Shown: positions 29,401-40,266 of the stretch, in pieces
Layout of the letters: every line of letters starts with the position of its first letter
Numbering within the stretch: position 1 is the stretch's first letter
Assembly: GCF_004210375.1 (NCBI RefSeq)
Contig: NW_027467782.1
Span: forward strand, 36,135,771-36,199,770
Direction: 5' to 3'
Length of the DNA stretch: 64,000 bases
From: Tachypleus tridentatus
Lineage: Eukaryota; Arthropoda; Merostomata; Xiphosura; Limulidae
Notes under the pieces: generated by a model
What the model saw: only the letters and a program-made list of their open reading frames with translations
What the model was told of the DNA's origin: nothing
Databases searched by the model: none
Translations under genes and position numbers: made by a program

Positions 29401-29910
29401 TAACATGAGTGTCTGTTGTTCTTTGTAACAAGTGTTATATTGACATGAGTTCTCTTGTTCTTTTTAACAAGTGTTACATTAACATGAGTGTCTTGTTCTT
29501 TATTACAAGTCCTATATTAACACAAGTGCTCTTGTTCTTAGTAGTAAGTTTTACGTAAACATGTGTGTCTCTGTTCTTTTAACAAGTGTTACATTAATAT
29601 TAGTGTTTCTTGTTCTTTGTAACGAGTGTTACATTAACATGTGTGTCTCGTTCTTTGTAACAAGTTTTATATAGACGAGTTGTTCTTTTTAACAAGTGTT
29701 ACATTGACACGAGTGTCTTTTGTTCTTTGCAAGAAATGTTATTTAACCATGAGTGACTCTTGTTCTTTTAACAAGTGTCATATTAACATCTTTCTTTCTT
29801 GTTCTTTGTAACAATTGTTATATTAACATGAGTGTTTCTTGTTCTTTGAAACAAGTGTTAGATTAATATGATTTTTTCTTGCTCTTTGTAAAAAGTGTTA
29901 TATTAACATG
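26420..29910 (-). repeat. Single-orientation, diverged edge of satellite A
   Basis: After the last direct-to-reverse switch (near 26,420), essentially all monomers read as reverse complement (cttgttctttgtaacaagtgtta) up to the array end. Divergence between neighbours is visibly higher than at 1-22 kb, with many substitutions and truncated monomers. The higher-order marker is absent. This is the pattern expected of an older array edge that no longer takes part in homogenisation. Confidence 0.8.
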
Positions 29911-31908
29911 AGTGGGGGAAATTTCCCTAAAAACGAGGGTAAGCAGTGTCAGAAATGTCCCTAGCAATGGTGGTAAGCAATGGGGAAAATGTTTTTAGCA
30001 ACGGTGGTAAGGAGTGGGGGAAATTTCCCGATGAACGGCGGTACGCACTGTCCGAAATGTCTCTAGCAACGGAGGTAAGCAGTAGGGGAAATCTTCCTGG
30101 CAAGGGGTAGGAAGTGTGGGAAATGTTCCTAGTAATGGGGTAAGCAGAATCGGAAATGTCCCTAGCAGGGGGTAAGGAGTGTAGGAAATGTCTCTAGTAA
30201 CCGGGGTAAGCAGTGCAAGAAATGCCCCCAGCAACAGGAGTAAGCTATTGGGAAATGTCCCTAGCAACGGGGGTGTATTGAGTCGAGGAATGTGCCTCTC
30301 AGCGGGGGAAAGAGTGAAGGAAATGTCCCTAACAACGGGGTGAAAGTAGCAGGGAAAATGTCCCTAGCAATGGGGTAAGCAGAGGGGAGAAATCCTAAGA
30401 ACTGGTGTAAGCAGTGTCCAAAGTGTCCCTAGCAACAAGGGTAAGCAGTGGAGGAATTGTCCCTAGCAATGGTTGTAAACAGTGTAGGAAATGTCCCTAG
30501 CAACGGGTGGTAAGAAGTGGGGGATATGTCCCTAGTAACGGGTGGTAAGAACTGGGGGAAATGTACCTAGTAACGGGGAAAGAAGTGGGGTAAATGTCCT
30601 TAGCAACTGGGGTAAACAGTGGGGGAAATGTCCCTACAATGGGGTAAGAAATGTCGGATATATCCCTAGCAACGGGGTAAGAAGTGTGGGAAATGTTCCT
30701 AGGAATATGGGGTGCGCAGTGTAGGAAATGCCTCTAGAAACTGAGGTAAGCAGTGGGGGAAATTTCTTTAGCAACGGTGGTAAGAACTAGAGGAAATGTA
30801 CCTAGTAACGTGGAAAGAACTGGGGGAATGTCCCTAGCAACGAGGGTAAGCAGTGTCGGTACCTAGCAACGGGGTAAGCAGTGGGGTTAATTTTCTAGCA
30901 ATGGTGTAAACAGGTTGGGAAATGTCTCTAGAAACAGGGGTGGTAAGAAGTGGGGTAAATGTCCCTAGCAACAGTGGTAACTACTGAGGGAATAGTCCCT
31001 AGCAATGGTGGTAAACAGTATAGGAAATGTCCCTAGCAACGAGGGTAAGCAGTGTCGGACATGTCCCTAGCAATGGGGGTAAACAGTGGAGGAAATATAC
31101 CTAGCAACGCGGAATAATCACAGGGGAAATGTCCTTAGCAACAAGGGTAAGCAGTGGGGGAAATTTCCCTAGCAATGGGGTAAGAAGTGTGGGAAATATT
31201 CCTAGGAAAGTGGGTAATCAGAATCGGAAATGTCCCTAGTAACTGGGGTAAGCACTTGGGAAATGTCCTTAGCAACGGGGGTAAGCAGTGGGGAAAATGT
31301 CCCTAGTAACCGAGTGTATTGAGTCGGGGAATGTGCCTTTCAACGGGTGTAAACAGTGAAGGAAGTGTCCCTAGCAATGGCGGGAAATTAGGATGGTAAA
31401 TGTCCCTATCAATGGGGTAAGTAGTAGGGGAAAAATCCCTATGAACTGGTGTAAGCTGTGTCCAAAATGTCCCTAGCAACGGGGGTAAGCAGTAGGAGAA
31501 ATGTCCCTAAACAGTGTAGGAATTGTCCCTTGCATCGGGTGGTAAGAAGTGAGGGAAATGTCCCTAGCAACAGTGGTAAGAACTGGGGGAAATGTACCTA
31601 GAAACGGGGGAAAGAAGTGAGGGAAATGTTCCTAGCAACGGTGGTAAGAACTGGGGGAAATGTACCTAGAAACGGGGGTAAGGTCCCTATTGGGGTAACC
31701 ATTCCATCGCAACTGTGGTAAACAGTGGAGGAAATGTCCCTGCAACTGGTGGTAAGAAGTGTAGTAAATGTCCCTAGCTACGGTGGTAAGCACTGGGGAA
31801 AATGTCCCTAGCAATGGGGTAAGCACTAGGGGAAATGCCCCTAGCAACCGGGGTAAGCAGTGCCCGAAATGTCCCTAGCAAATGGGGTAAGCAGTGGGGG
31901 AAATGTCC
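29911..31908. repeat. Minisatellite B, 33-35 bp, G-rich
   Basis: About 58 tandem copies of a unit built from AAATGTCCCTAGCAACGGGG and TAAGCAGTGGGG; successive ATGTCCCTAG cores lie 33-35 bp apart (30,491, 30,526, 30,561, 30,594, 30,628). The plus strand carries two G-tracts of 3-5 bases per unit. The array adjoins satellite A at 29,911 with no unique spacer and ends near 31,908. Because the period is often 33 bp, the minus strand keeps an open frame with an 11-residue repeat (LLGTFPTLLTP-like) for up to 90 codons at 29,995-30,267; I do not regard it as a gene. Confidence 0.95.
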
Positions 31909-32967
31909 AATGGTTATCTAAAAAAATACAACAAATTAACATTTTCAAAGGGAGTCACTTTTTTCTGTCCATCCCCTTATATGTAATATTTATGTATGTA
32001 TATGAATACATTGCTTGGAATAACATGGGAAAAGTAGTTTAAAGTCGACATTTGGTGGCCAGAGTAACATTGGCTGCATTTTAGTAGATTAGTATTTGGT
32101 AAAATAGTCACATTAAATTTAGAGAAAAGAGAGGACGCCATTACATTTAAAAACTGTTGAGAAAATCACTAAAATATTTTTAGTGTTTAATTGATTATTC
32201 AATTCACATATAGAAGTAAGTGTATTTTAGGGACTATTTCCAAATATGGAAAGAGGGGAGTGGGGCCACCGTGTTTGATTCACTAGATAGAGTTTTCTCA
32301 GCAAAGAGAAAAGATAAAAGGTCTTTATTTTATATTGTAGCTTTTAATATTGGTAATTTGAATTCTAATTCATACAAGACTACAGACTTTGTATTTTGAT
32401 ATCACAAACATCTAACTTGAACCAGTGCTGTTTTCAACATACCACATAAAACACAAAAATTGAACTTTACTGTTTAATTTAGAAATTAAATAATATTTAA
32501 TATGAAAATCTGAATTATAATGTACAGTTTGATACTAAACTTAAGGAGATAAATTCATAAAATAGTAGTTCAATAAAATTTTGAATGTTGGTCAACAAAA
32601 CAATGACATGGCCTTTGAGCCATGACCCATTTCAAAACAGTTAACATGAAATTCAGTTTGCACACAAGACTAGTTAATGCCTGAATCACTCTGAATTGGT
32701 AGCATTACAGACAAATTTTAGAAAAATATTCTATAACTAAGTTTGGATTTTCTGTGTACACCATATTTGTAATGTTTACTAATAACTTACATAATTTTAT
32801 GAAGATGCCCAAAGTATATTTGCAATTATTACATGCATAAAATTACACATTAATAGTTCAATCTAACTGCCCAACTCCACAAGCACAAGATTAAAAGAAT
32901 TTCTTTTAACAAGGCATTTTCATTTTTTGCAAATCAGGATTTGAAAAAAACAAAAATCATTAACTCG
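31909..32967. other. AT-rich unique DNA, no gene seen
   Basis: Unique AT-rich sequence between minisatellite B and the first exon candidate. No coding frame or recognisable repeat stands out. If the exon ending at 32,968 is terminal, part of this stretch is its 3' UTR; TTTATT near 32,325 would be an AATAAA signal on the minus strand. That is speculative. Confidence 0.5.
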
Positions 32968-33228
32968 TTATACAACATTTATATTTTCTAATTTACTACA
33001 TAACTTACTTCTCAGGAATTCTTTTTCTTCCTGTAAAAGAGGATATTTTACCACTTGAGCAAGATCTTTAAGAAGTATAATTATAACTTCACTCTCTGCA
33101 GGTGGTAAGTCAGGAGAGATATTACTCTCCAACAGATTCACTAGGTAACTGTACAGTCTCCGAAAGTCTGGTTCACTGTCTTTTTTTGGTGTTTCATGAT
33201 GTTCCTCAGTTTTTGCAGCTTTAAGCAC
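32968..33228 (-). CDS. Exon of an unrecognised gene (third of a linked trio)
   Basis: The minus strand shows an acceptor (ttctgtag before 33,228) and an open frame beginning VLKAAKTEEHHETPKKDSEP, then a helix-like stretch FRRLYSYLVNLLESN and SEVIIILLKDLAQVVKYP. Two ends are possible. The exon may splice at a donor matching GTAAGT after 33,009 (220 bp), or run on to a TAA at 32,968, which gives the ending LRSKLCSKLENINVV. The previous exon (34,396-34,453) ends in phase 0, as this one requires. The composition, a charged linker followed by amphipathic helices, looks like real protein. I do not recognise the family. If the donor is used, the next exon must lie in the 1 kb before the satellites or beyond them. 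Confidence 0.72.
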   Translation of the reverse strand: MLKAAKTEEHHETPKKDSEPDFRRLYSYLVNLLESNISPDLPPAESEVIIILLKDLAQVVKYPLLQEEKEFLRSKLCSKLENINVV

Positions 33229-34395
33229 CTACAGAATATAAAAGAAATACACAATATAATCGTAAGCTGTTTATCTTTAAAACACACATGGATTACATGA
33301 ACTTTTAACTGAAACTGTTGTAAAAGTTTTGATAAATTGAAAGAGAAATGTAATGATAATAAGATCAAAGCACCAGCCATTTTGCATTATGGCTGGTGGG
33401 AAAAGTTATATCAAAACTATGAAAGATGAATATAGTTGAATTACACATTAGTTATAAAAATCATTTAAAGATATTCATTTTAATGTAACTGTGGAAAAAT
33501 TAATTTTCGCAAAACTCAAGTTATTACAATGCAATATTTGTTGCTGTTGCTGTAACTTAACTAAAGATGAGTAAGGATTTTCTTTATGAAAACTGATTCA
33601 TAATACATAAATACTTGTGGTGGGACATTACAATTTAACTAACTCTCTTGATATAGGTTTGGTAATTCTGACTAACCATATAACCAATATGAAAGTATCC
33701 ATACTCTAACTTTTAATGTGATATGTGTATCTTTATGAAATTTGGCAAGCTTTTAGAAAGCACTGCATGCTTAGTACACACACACACACATAAACAGAAT
33801 ATTTACTTAAGCTTGTAGTTATGATGACAATTCATTTGTGGGGATGTTCAACAGAAGGGTTTTGAGAGTAGTATCTACTTGAAAGTTGTTTGAATTATAA
33901 AGATGTAAAATTTGAATTAAATAGACCCAACATTTGAAGTTTTTAGATTTAGAATACTCACAATGTTAAAGTAGATGGGAACAAATAAACATAAAAAGAA
34001 ACTGAAAAGTATAAAACCAAAAGCTACAACACAGGAACATAATAAATTAGACTACAAGAAATATATCACCAAATGAAGCTGAAGTACAATTCAGAACAAG
34101 AAAATTTGTAGATTTGAGGAACAAAAATTAGTGCAAATAAAAAGACAGGCTCTAAAGAACACACATTCATGAAATCATTTAATTTAATCAAAGGAGTGAT
34201 TTTGTTAGGAGTAATGTTATGTTAAACCTGTGAAGCCAACAATGGTAGTGACATAAAATAGGTTAGAGGAAGATATATCAATAATGCTGTTGTATATTCT
34301 TGGGGGAACAACTCAGACATATGTTATAAAAGGACATACTTCAATCTTGTTATCTCATTATATATATAATTAAATAATTTCAAAACTGTACACAC
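33229..34395 (-). other. Probable intron
   Basis: AT-rich sequence between two exons with matching phase. It contains a short CA run near 33,779 and nothing else recognised. On the minus strand it starts with the gtgtgt donor at 34,395 and ends with ttctgtag at 33,229. Confidence 0.6.
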
Positions 34396-34453
34396 CTCTT
34401 GATTTGTAAACTGGGTGATTTTTAAAGTGCTACAGAAATAACTGGGGTTGCGT
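34396..34453 (-). CDS. 58-bp exon of the same unrecognised gene
   Basis: On the minus strand a strong acceptor (a long T run then CAG, ending at 34,454) precedes 58 bases that end in GAG before a gtgtgt donor. The first base completes an AGA codon begun in the upstream exon. The remaining 57 bases read RNPSYFCSTLKITQFTNQE without a stop, and the other two frames are not needed. The exon ends in phase 0 and joins VLKAAK of the next exon. Splice sites, phase and an open frame agree on both sides, which is the main evidence for a real gene. Function unknown. Confidence 0.72.
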
Positions 34454-34558
34454 CTGAAAAAAAACATACACTAGAGAAAATAAGAGACTTTCGACTGGAT
34501 GAATGAATATAAATAAAGGTTCTTAATGGATAAAAGAGACTGTACTTAATTATTCTAC

Positions 34559-34612
34559 CTTTCTTGTTCTGTGCTGTATATGTAGTCAAAATTATTCAGA
34601 ATTTCAGAAACC
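34559..34612 (-). CDS. 54-bp exon of the same unrecognised gene
   Basis: The minus strand has acceptor aacttttacag and donor AAG/gtagaa. Leaving one base for the upstream codon, it reads VSEILNNFDYIYSTEQE plus two bases (AG) that pair with the first base of the next exon to give Arg. The joined peptide across this and the next two exons is continuous. No family recognised. The upstream exon must end in phase 2 and was not identified with confidence. A weak candidate lies near 34,730-34,770, where an acceptor-like gatttcag and a gtaagg donor flank a short open stretch. Confidence 0.65.
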
Positions 34613-36055
34613 CTGTAAAAGTTAATAAAGGATACTAGGTAGGAAATACAAAACTCCCAAGAGAGATTCCATCTGAAGAACAATAAAAATACTAAATGAT
34701 GTAAAGAACAAGATGCAGAGTCCATGAGACCTTACACAGATAGCCAAATGTTAAATATGTTATATAACCTGAAATCCAATTAAGGTGGTCAGAAACACCT
34801 TGATAAACAAGACATATGAGGTGCACAAACAAATTCAATGGAATGAATAAAGCAAGACCTGTGGAACATGAGCCATTGCAAAATATAAAAACTAATGTTG
34901 ATCTCCTTGGAAATATTACATTTTTCACACCAGAAACAGACAGCCTTATTGGTGAGTTAAAAAAACTACAAAAGAAAAAAGGCATAAAACAAAAAAAAAA
35001 GAATTGAGGTCAGTCAGGCTAGGTAACATAATATAAGAAAAACAGCTGTGACTATCTCAGCCCAAATCTCTGGTAGAAAGACTATTAAGGTGTCAGTACA
35101 GAACCTTTCTAAAAGAAAAAATAAGAGTATGAAAAAAATTTGAAAAATGTCAAATCATCTTAATCTTGAAGTTAGTAACAAAATACAACATATCTTCAGA
35201 GGAAGAATGGAAACAAGATGCACAAGGTTCAAACAAAGACAGGCAAATTAATACCAGGCTTACATCCGATGATGACATCTTGGTACCAAAGAAAGATGTA
35301 TGAAAAACACAAAACAGCAAGAAAAAACAGTGAACACAAAGACATGAAGACTGCAACTGAAACAAAACAAACCATAATCATGAAAATGGTATATGAAACA
35401 TGAAAAAAATAAAGATGCAGACAAGTTTGAAAAAAATAAGACTTCAAATTCTGTATATAACAGCTAGCCATTACAAAAGATTTATCAAAAGTAATGGAAC
35501 AGGATTTCTTTGGGACAGGCAAGAAGAATGAAAATCATTAAGGAGCAAGTCAGCATGAGGCAATAAGATTTGGACAGTGGAATTAACTGATTTTATCTTA
35601 CCCATTACTTGAGAATGAAGACAAAATAGGCAGGTTCAGAGAAACAAGTTTTTTTCCAAGAAAGACTCCCAGTACCCACTGCTACAGAAGATGGACTTAG
35701 AACTTTAAACCAGTAAAGTATCAAAAATGTGCAATGTTGACCCTAAGGCACGGAACATGGGATGACCTAAATACCTGTTTAGACTAGCATGATGTGATAA
35801 CAGCCAAAACAATAGAAAAACTGCAGCAAATAAAGGCAATGAGATCAAGTTCAACTATACTTTTTGAAATATATCACAACAAAGTTTTTGTGAATACTAT
35901 AACATCTCACTCAGTTCAATTGAAAAAAAAAACATGAAATCCTGATATTCAATTGAAACAGAATAAATCTTTGGAAGAGTGATTTTAAAATGAGATATCA
36001 AAAAAGATTGCTGATCCTAAAGCTAACAGTTTTTTTTACTACAAAGAGCTATTAC
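34613..36055. other. Purine-rich stretch, probable intron
   Basis: Plus strand strongly A/G-rich, so a minus-strand transcript would be pyrimidine-rich. Several short open frames on both strands (for example near 34,692-35,007 and 35,218-35,522) look like composition effects: low-complexity, no motif, no splice support. At least one exon should lie here if the exons at 34.6 and 36.1 kb belong to one gene, because their phases do not match directly. Confidence 0.45.
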
Positions 36056-36207
36056 CTCATGTGTACTATCATGCATGTTCCTGCAAATGCCAGAAGCCTT
36101 GAACAAAGTTCCCATCCCCTTACGTGCATCAACATATACTGCACCAGTCTTTAATGTAATCATCATAAGACCATAGCTCTCCATGCAAGTAATCATGGGA
36201 GGCAGCA
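36056..36207 (-). CDS. Coding-like exon, probably same gene
   Basis: Minus-strand open frame reading YGLMMITLKTGAVYVDARKG then MGTLFKASGICRNMHDSTHE, ending at a GAG/gtaata donor. Two starts are possible. The acceptor ttctcactgag at 36,208 includes LPPMITCMES upstream. An acceptor inside (36,179) starts at AGC in phase 0, matching the phase-0 end of the exon at 36,550. Alternating hydrophobic residues suggest beta-strands. I cannot name the family. The stretch reads like true protein rather than chance, given its balanced composition and lack of low complexity. Confidence 0.6.
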
Positions 36208-36549
36208 CTCAGTGAGAAACCACATCCATTTCAAGCAGAGAATGTTCTTTGTGCAGCTGAAGTTATAGGGGAAAAAATTGTGAATAAGAATCTTTTGGTG
36301 AGTGCTAATATGTCACAAGCTGATCAGATGGCAGATTATTCAAGCATGTATAATCTCACAGGAAGATAGCTGGACATAAGTGTTTAGAGTTGCTAGACCT
36401 ATATGTCAGGTCATTCCATATTAGAGGAATACCTACATGAGATATTACAAAAAATTAAACAAAAAAAAGCATACAGACCCACGTTCTAAAGTAAACCCAT
36501 GACTCATCCATCTTGTTATAATCAACTTACTTCATAAAACAGCAGATAC

Positions 36550-36753
36550 CTGAAGTACAATATCAGGTAACACCCCAATCCTACTTTCCAAGCAAAGGAT
36601 GTGTCCACTTAGTATTGGAATATTGGTATTCCATTTAATGAGGAACTCTATGTCGAGTTCCCCAACTCCACTAGAAGAATTTGAGGGAAATGGAACTTGC
36701 ATGGGGGAAAACACAGGAGGGATACATGAATCATTGTTAACAGGCACATACAT
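36550..36753 (-). CDS. 204-bp coding-like exon, probably same gene
   Basis: Minus strand: the very good acceptor ctaattgcag precedes exactly 68 codons, MYVPVNNDSCIPPVFSPMQV through ELDIEFLIKWNTNIPILSGH to GVLPDIVLQ, followed by CAG/gtatct. The frame is phase 0 at both ends. The first codon is ATG but follows an acceptor, so it need not be the initiator. Same strand as, and about 340 bp upstream of, the next exon candidate. Family not recognised. Exons upstream of it (higher coordinates) were not found; the mariner relic begins 1.2 kb away. Confidence 0.65.
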
Positions 36754-37955
36754 CTGCAATTAGATGTCACACTGAGAGACAGTACCACGGATTACCATGA
36801 CTAAAGACAGCAGACACACACCTAGTGCTGTCCTTCATATTTTTGTCAAATGTTGAATAGCCTGGAATATATATTTATAATATATATGTGCGTGCGTGTG
36901 TGCACCCATAGAAATCAATGAATAATTATGCACAAAGCCTCAACAGAAGAGCTTAATACTTTTAGTACTTCTCTCCACTTTCTGTGAATTTTCAGCAAAT
37001 ATTTCTTTTGAGCAAACACTGGGCACTTAGTGTGTTCTATGATCTTAATAATACATAATGTTTGAATGAGGTCATTATGAAAAAAAAACAATGCAGAAAC
37101 GTAAACAATTCAAATTAGAGCCACGATGATGAGTGAATATAGGCAATTGGAATGAGACAATGAATAAAGGAGAGGATGGAACCAACACAGAAGGGAGGAA
37201 CTGAAAACTAAATATTTCACCCACAGAAGATAAACCAAATGAAGCAAAATCATGATGTGGAGGAAATGTCTGAAAACCAGGACTGGTCATCCATCACAAG
37301 GAAGAGTATCTGTAGAGTGAGAAACTGCCCATCAGAAACAGGAAAAACCAAAGCTGAATCAAATAAGATAGGATGATGTTTGGCCAACAATTTTCCAACT
37401 TTGTGGGAATAATAAAAGGATGAAAGTACAACCTCATGGTGGGGATGAGGAATTGTCTCAAGGACTTTTACACAGGTGAGAGGGAAAGTAAAAGTTTAGC
37501 AAAACCTCTGAGAAAGTCCTGAGGAACTGAACAGGCATAGAAAAGGCGATTCATCAGAAAAAGAGTTGGAGAACAAAGCTCCTACAAAACTGGAGCCAAG
37601 GGGTTGCTTCAGAAACAACTCATCTCAAGGACCTGAAATGGCTAACCCTCAAAGAAGACAAACCATACAGTAACAAAAGAACAAAGAACAGTAGATGAAG
37701 GGACCAACAAGGCCATATGTAATGAAAACCTGTTGTGGTCCTCTGGTCCAAAAGGTAATTTACTAAAGGTAGAACAGATGAAGAGCAGCATCAATACAAA
37801 CTGCATCATTTAAAAATACCCCAAAAAAGCACTAAAAAGGAAAGAAAAGTAATATAATGCTTTACGAGTGTAAAAAAGGCAATAGTACAGCAGAAACTAC
37901 AAGAAACATGCAAGATGCTTATGGTGGAGTCTCAATGAAATAAAATGTTGAAGAT
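36754..37955. other. AT-rich DNA, no gene seen
   Basis: No convincing exon. It includes an alternating TA/TG microsatellite at about 36,862-36,905. From 37,300 the plus strand is purine-rich with no open frame of note. It could be an upstream intron of the minus-strand gene. Confidence 0.4.
36862..36905. repeat. TA/TG dinucleotide run
   Basis: Imperfect alternating purine-pyrimidine tract (tatataa..., then gtgcgtgcgtgtgtg). Confidence 0.8.
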
Positions 37956-37957
37956 GG

Positions 37958-38785
37958 TTTCAAAAGTTCAGTTTGTCCTGTTGAGTTTAATGATAACTCG
38001 CTGCAGGCTGCGCTTGATAAAGACTGTGCTGTAACAGTTGAAGAACTAGCACGGAAGTTTAATTCAACCCATTCAACAGTTTACTATCATCTGCAACAGC
38101 TTGGAAAGATGTCAAAGCTTAAAAAATGGGTCCCCCATGATTTGACAAAAGCCAACCTTAGAACAAGAGTGGACATTTGCACTTATCTGCAATCTCATGA
38201 ATGTAACTCACCTTTTTGGAAAGGTTAGTGCCTGGAGATGAAAAATGATTATTTTATAAGAATGTTAAGCACTGCAGAAAATGGCTCAGTACAGGTAAAT
38301 TGGTTAAAGTGCAGCCCAAAATGGGCCTACACCATAGGAAAGTCTTGTTAAGCATTTGGTGGGATATTGTTGGTGGGATCCATCCACTTTGAGTTGCTGC
38401 CACTCAATGTAATGATTACATCAGACTTCTGTTGTCAACAGTTAGAGCACTTGAATGTTACACTGAATCAGTCATAAAGGTGTTGTGTTATACCAGGATA
38501 ATACATGGCCCCATACAACAAGGATCACATCTGCAAAGATTGAAGAGCTAGACTGAAAAAAAACTTCCACATCCTACTTATTCTCCAGACCTTGTCCCAT
38601 CCGATTATCATGTATTCCAAAGTTTGCAGAACTATCTTGATGGAAAAGAGCTTGAAACACACAATGCTCTGTACAGTAAACAATATAATACATCACTTTT
38701 TTGGCTTTCCATTGATTATAATAATTCGGTATAAAATATCAGCAGGAGAGAGCTACTGGAAATTTGTAAAAGAGAGAATGCAGTA
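37958..38785 (+). pseudogene. Mariner-family transposase relic (Tc1/mariner)
   Basis: A DDE transposase of cut-and-paste mariner elements, broken. In frame near 37,990-38,225 it reads SLQAALDKDCAVTVEELARK, then NSTHSTVYYHLQQLGKM and KKWVPHDLTKANLRTRVD, then a stop at TAG near 38,226. This matches the mariner second helix-turn-helix and the conserved WVPH(D/E)L motif. Later pieces in shifted frames include VQPKMGLHHRKVLLSIWWD (about 38,310-38,370) and the hallmark SPDLVPSDYHVFQSLQNYL (about 38,583-38,640). The N-terminal part is missing or too decayed to see, and several stops and frame changes are present. I did not find its terminal inverted repeats. A second copy lies inverted at 63,334-64,000. 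Confidence 0.9.
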
Positions 38786-40266
38786 GGTGTGCATGGGAAC
38801 TATGTCTGGTTTTGTATCTTGTGGCTCCATATGCAAATAAGATTAAAGGCTATAAAAATAGACTTTACCTTAGTAATATCTGGATTATAATGAGAAATAT
38901 ATGTGCAACTTTGTACTTCTCAAGAGTTGTAGCAAATAATTAAAAAAGAGGGAATACTTGGAGAATAATGTCACAATTTTCATACCAGGGAAAATTAAGG
39001 CTTTTGTAAATATTTTGTTATATAAACAAGAACTTAATATTTACAAGATATTAAAATTTGATTCACTGACTATGTTTTCATGCCAAGATTATTTGTATAT
39101 AATGTTAATAAAGTAGTTTAATTAAATTGTGAATGTAAGTCTAAAAGGTCGTGTACTTTTACCTACCTGAAGGAAGAGGGTTAAAAGAAAAATTTAAGAT
39201 AATTTAAATAAAAGTTCTAACCGATCAATCAAACATTTTTTGTTGTTTCTGAAAATCAAAATATCATGTAAAACACGAATCATAAAAAATGAGTTAGTGT
39301 TCAAGAGTCAGAGCTCATGAGGATTACTGTGCATCTTGCCTTCCTATTAGTGGACGGCTATAGTCTAATGGTAATTAAATCACATACCAGCATAATACTC
39401 ACTGACACACAGTGAAGTGAGAGCTTTATTCTAGACTTATAGCATGTGTAGGAATTTACACAACAGTGTGAAAAAGGGTAAGAGTTCTTTGTTATGCAGA
39501 AAGACAAATTTATGAAGATAACACCAACTCCATAAGTATATAAACACTTTTCTGGACACTGGTATTGTTGAAAAGATTCAGAACCCAAAGGAGATAGAGG
39601 AAAAGAGGTTATCTACAAAGTTATAGAATGTCTATACAAAAGACACAGATTAACAAAAGACTGAAAACATAAAAGATGAAACTTAGAATCATAAACAAAC
39701 TCTTCCAGCTAAGTGTTGGTGAAATTCAGTGTAAACCACGTACTGAGCAAAAACCTGCTAATCAACCACATAATTAAGGCAATCAATGCTATGTGGAAGA
39801 TTAGTTAACAGTTTGTGTGTGTGAAGACAGAGAGGTAAAGACAGACCATAAAGAGAGAGCTAAAAGCTATAAATCATTCCAAAACAACAAAATCAAAGAT
39901 GAATGAATCAAGGACAGGTAAATTTTAAAACTCCCATCATGGAACCAAAACTTTGACAAAGGAACTATCATGAGATTCTTACAAGTTCTATCATTGAAAG
40001 AAAAAATTCAGATAACAAGTGAGATAAGAAAGATATAAAACAGTCTTCAATCTCCAGAAATTTCTCCCGCCAAAGATGTTCAGAAATTTTTTGTCACATT
40101 TGTTAAGAATTTGAATTGAAACTCATAAAGGCTTTCAGGTCTATGTGATTGAACTTACAACTTTTAACTTGCTTCTGGTGAAACATGATTTCTAAAATAT
40201 AATCACTTTAAATGCAAGATTTTCTTTGTAACCATACTGTATTGCTTCAATACTCAAGGAACTTAC

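Larger units (their letters stand above)
1..29910. repeat. Satellite A array, 40-bp monomer
   Basis: About 29.9 kb of continuous tandem repeats, running off the left edge. A clean monomer lies at 7482-7521 and the next starts 40 bases later. Each monomer contains the core CTTGTTACAAAGAACAAG followed by AGACACTCATG and TTAATGTAACA. Many copies differ by one-base changes or by indels in A/T runs. Blocks of direct monomers (reading caaagaacaag) alternate with blocks of reverse-complement monomers (reading cttgttctttg). The many short open frames here are the monomer read in three frames, since 40 is not a multiple of 3, and I call no gene. The role is unknown; centromeric or heterochromatic satellite is an inference from size and organisation only. 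Confidence 0.97.

Noticed and set aside
1-29910. CRISPR-like array
   Set aside because: The repeats are directly tandem with no unique spacers, orientation flips, and the context is an animal genome.
29995-31847. Open frames with an 11-residue proline/leucine repeat on the minus strand
   Set aside because: They result from a 33-bp period in minisatellite B and break wherever the unit is 34-35 bp.
34816-35007. Plus-strand lysine-rich frame
   Set aside because: Low-complexity A-rich sequence in the purine-rich tract. No splice pair or motif.
39358-39588. Frame beginning MGSESFQQYQCPEK, repeated at 62,542-62,727
   Set aside because: Conservation comes only from the duplicated arms, the end is frame-shifted in the second copy, and there is no motif.
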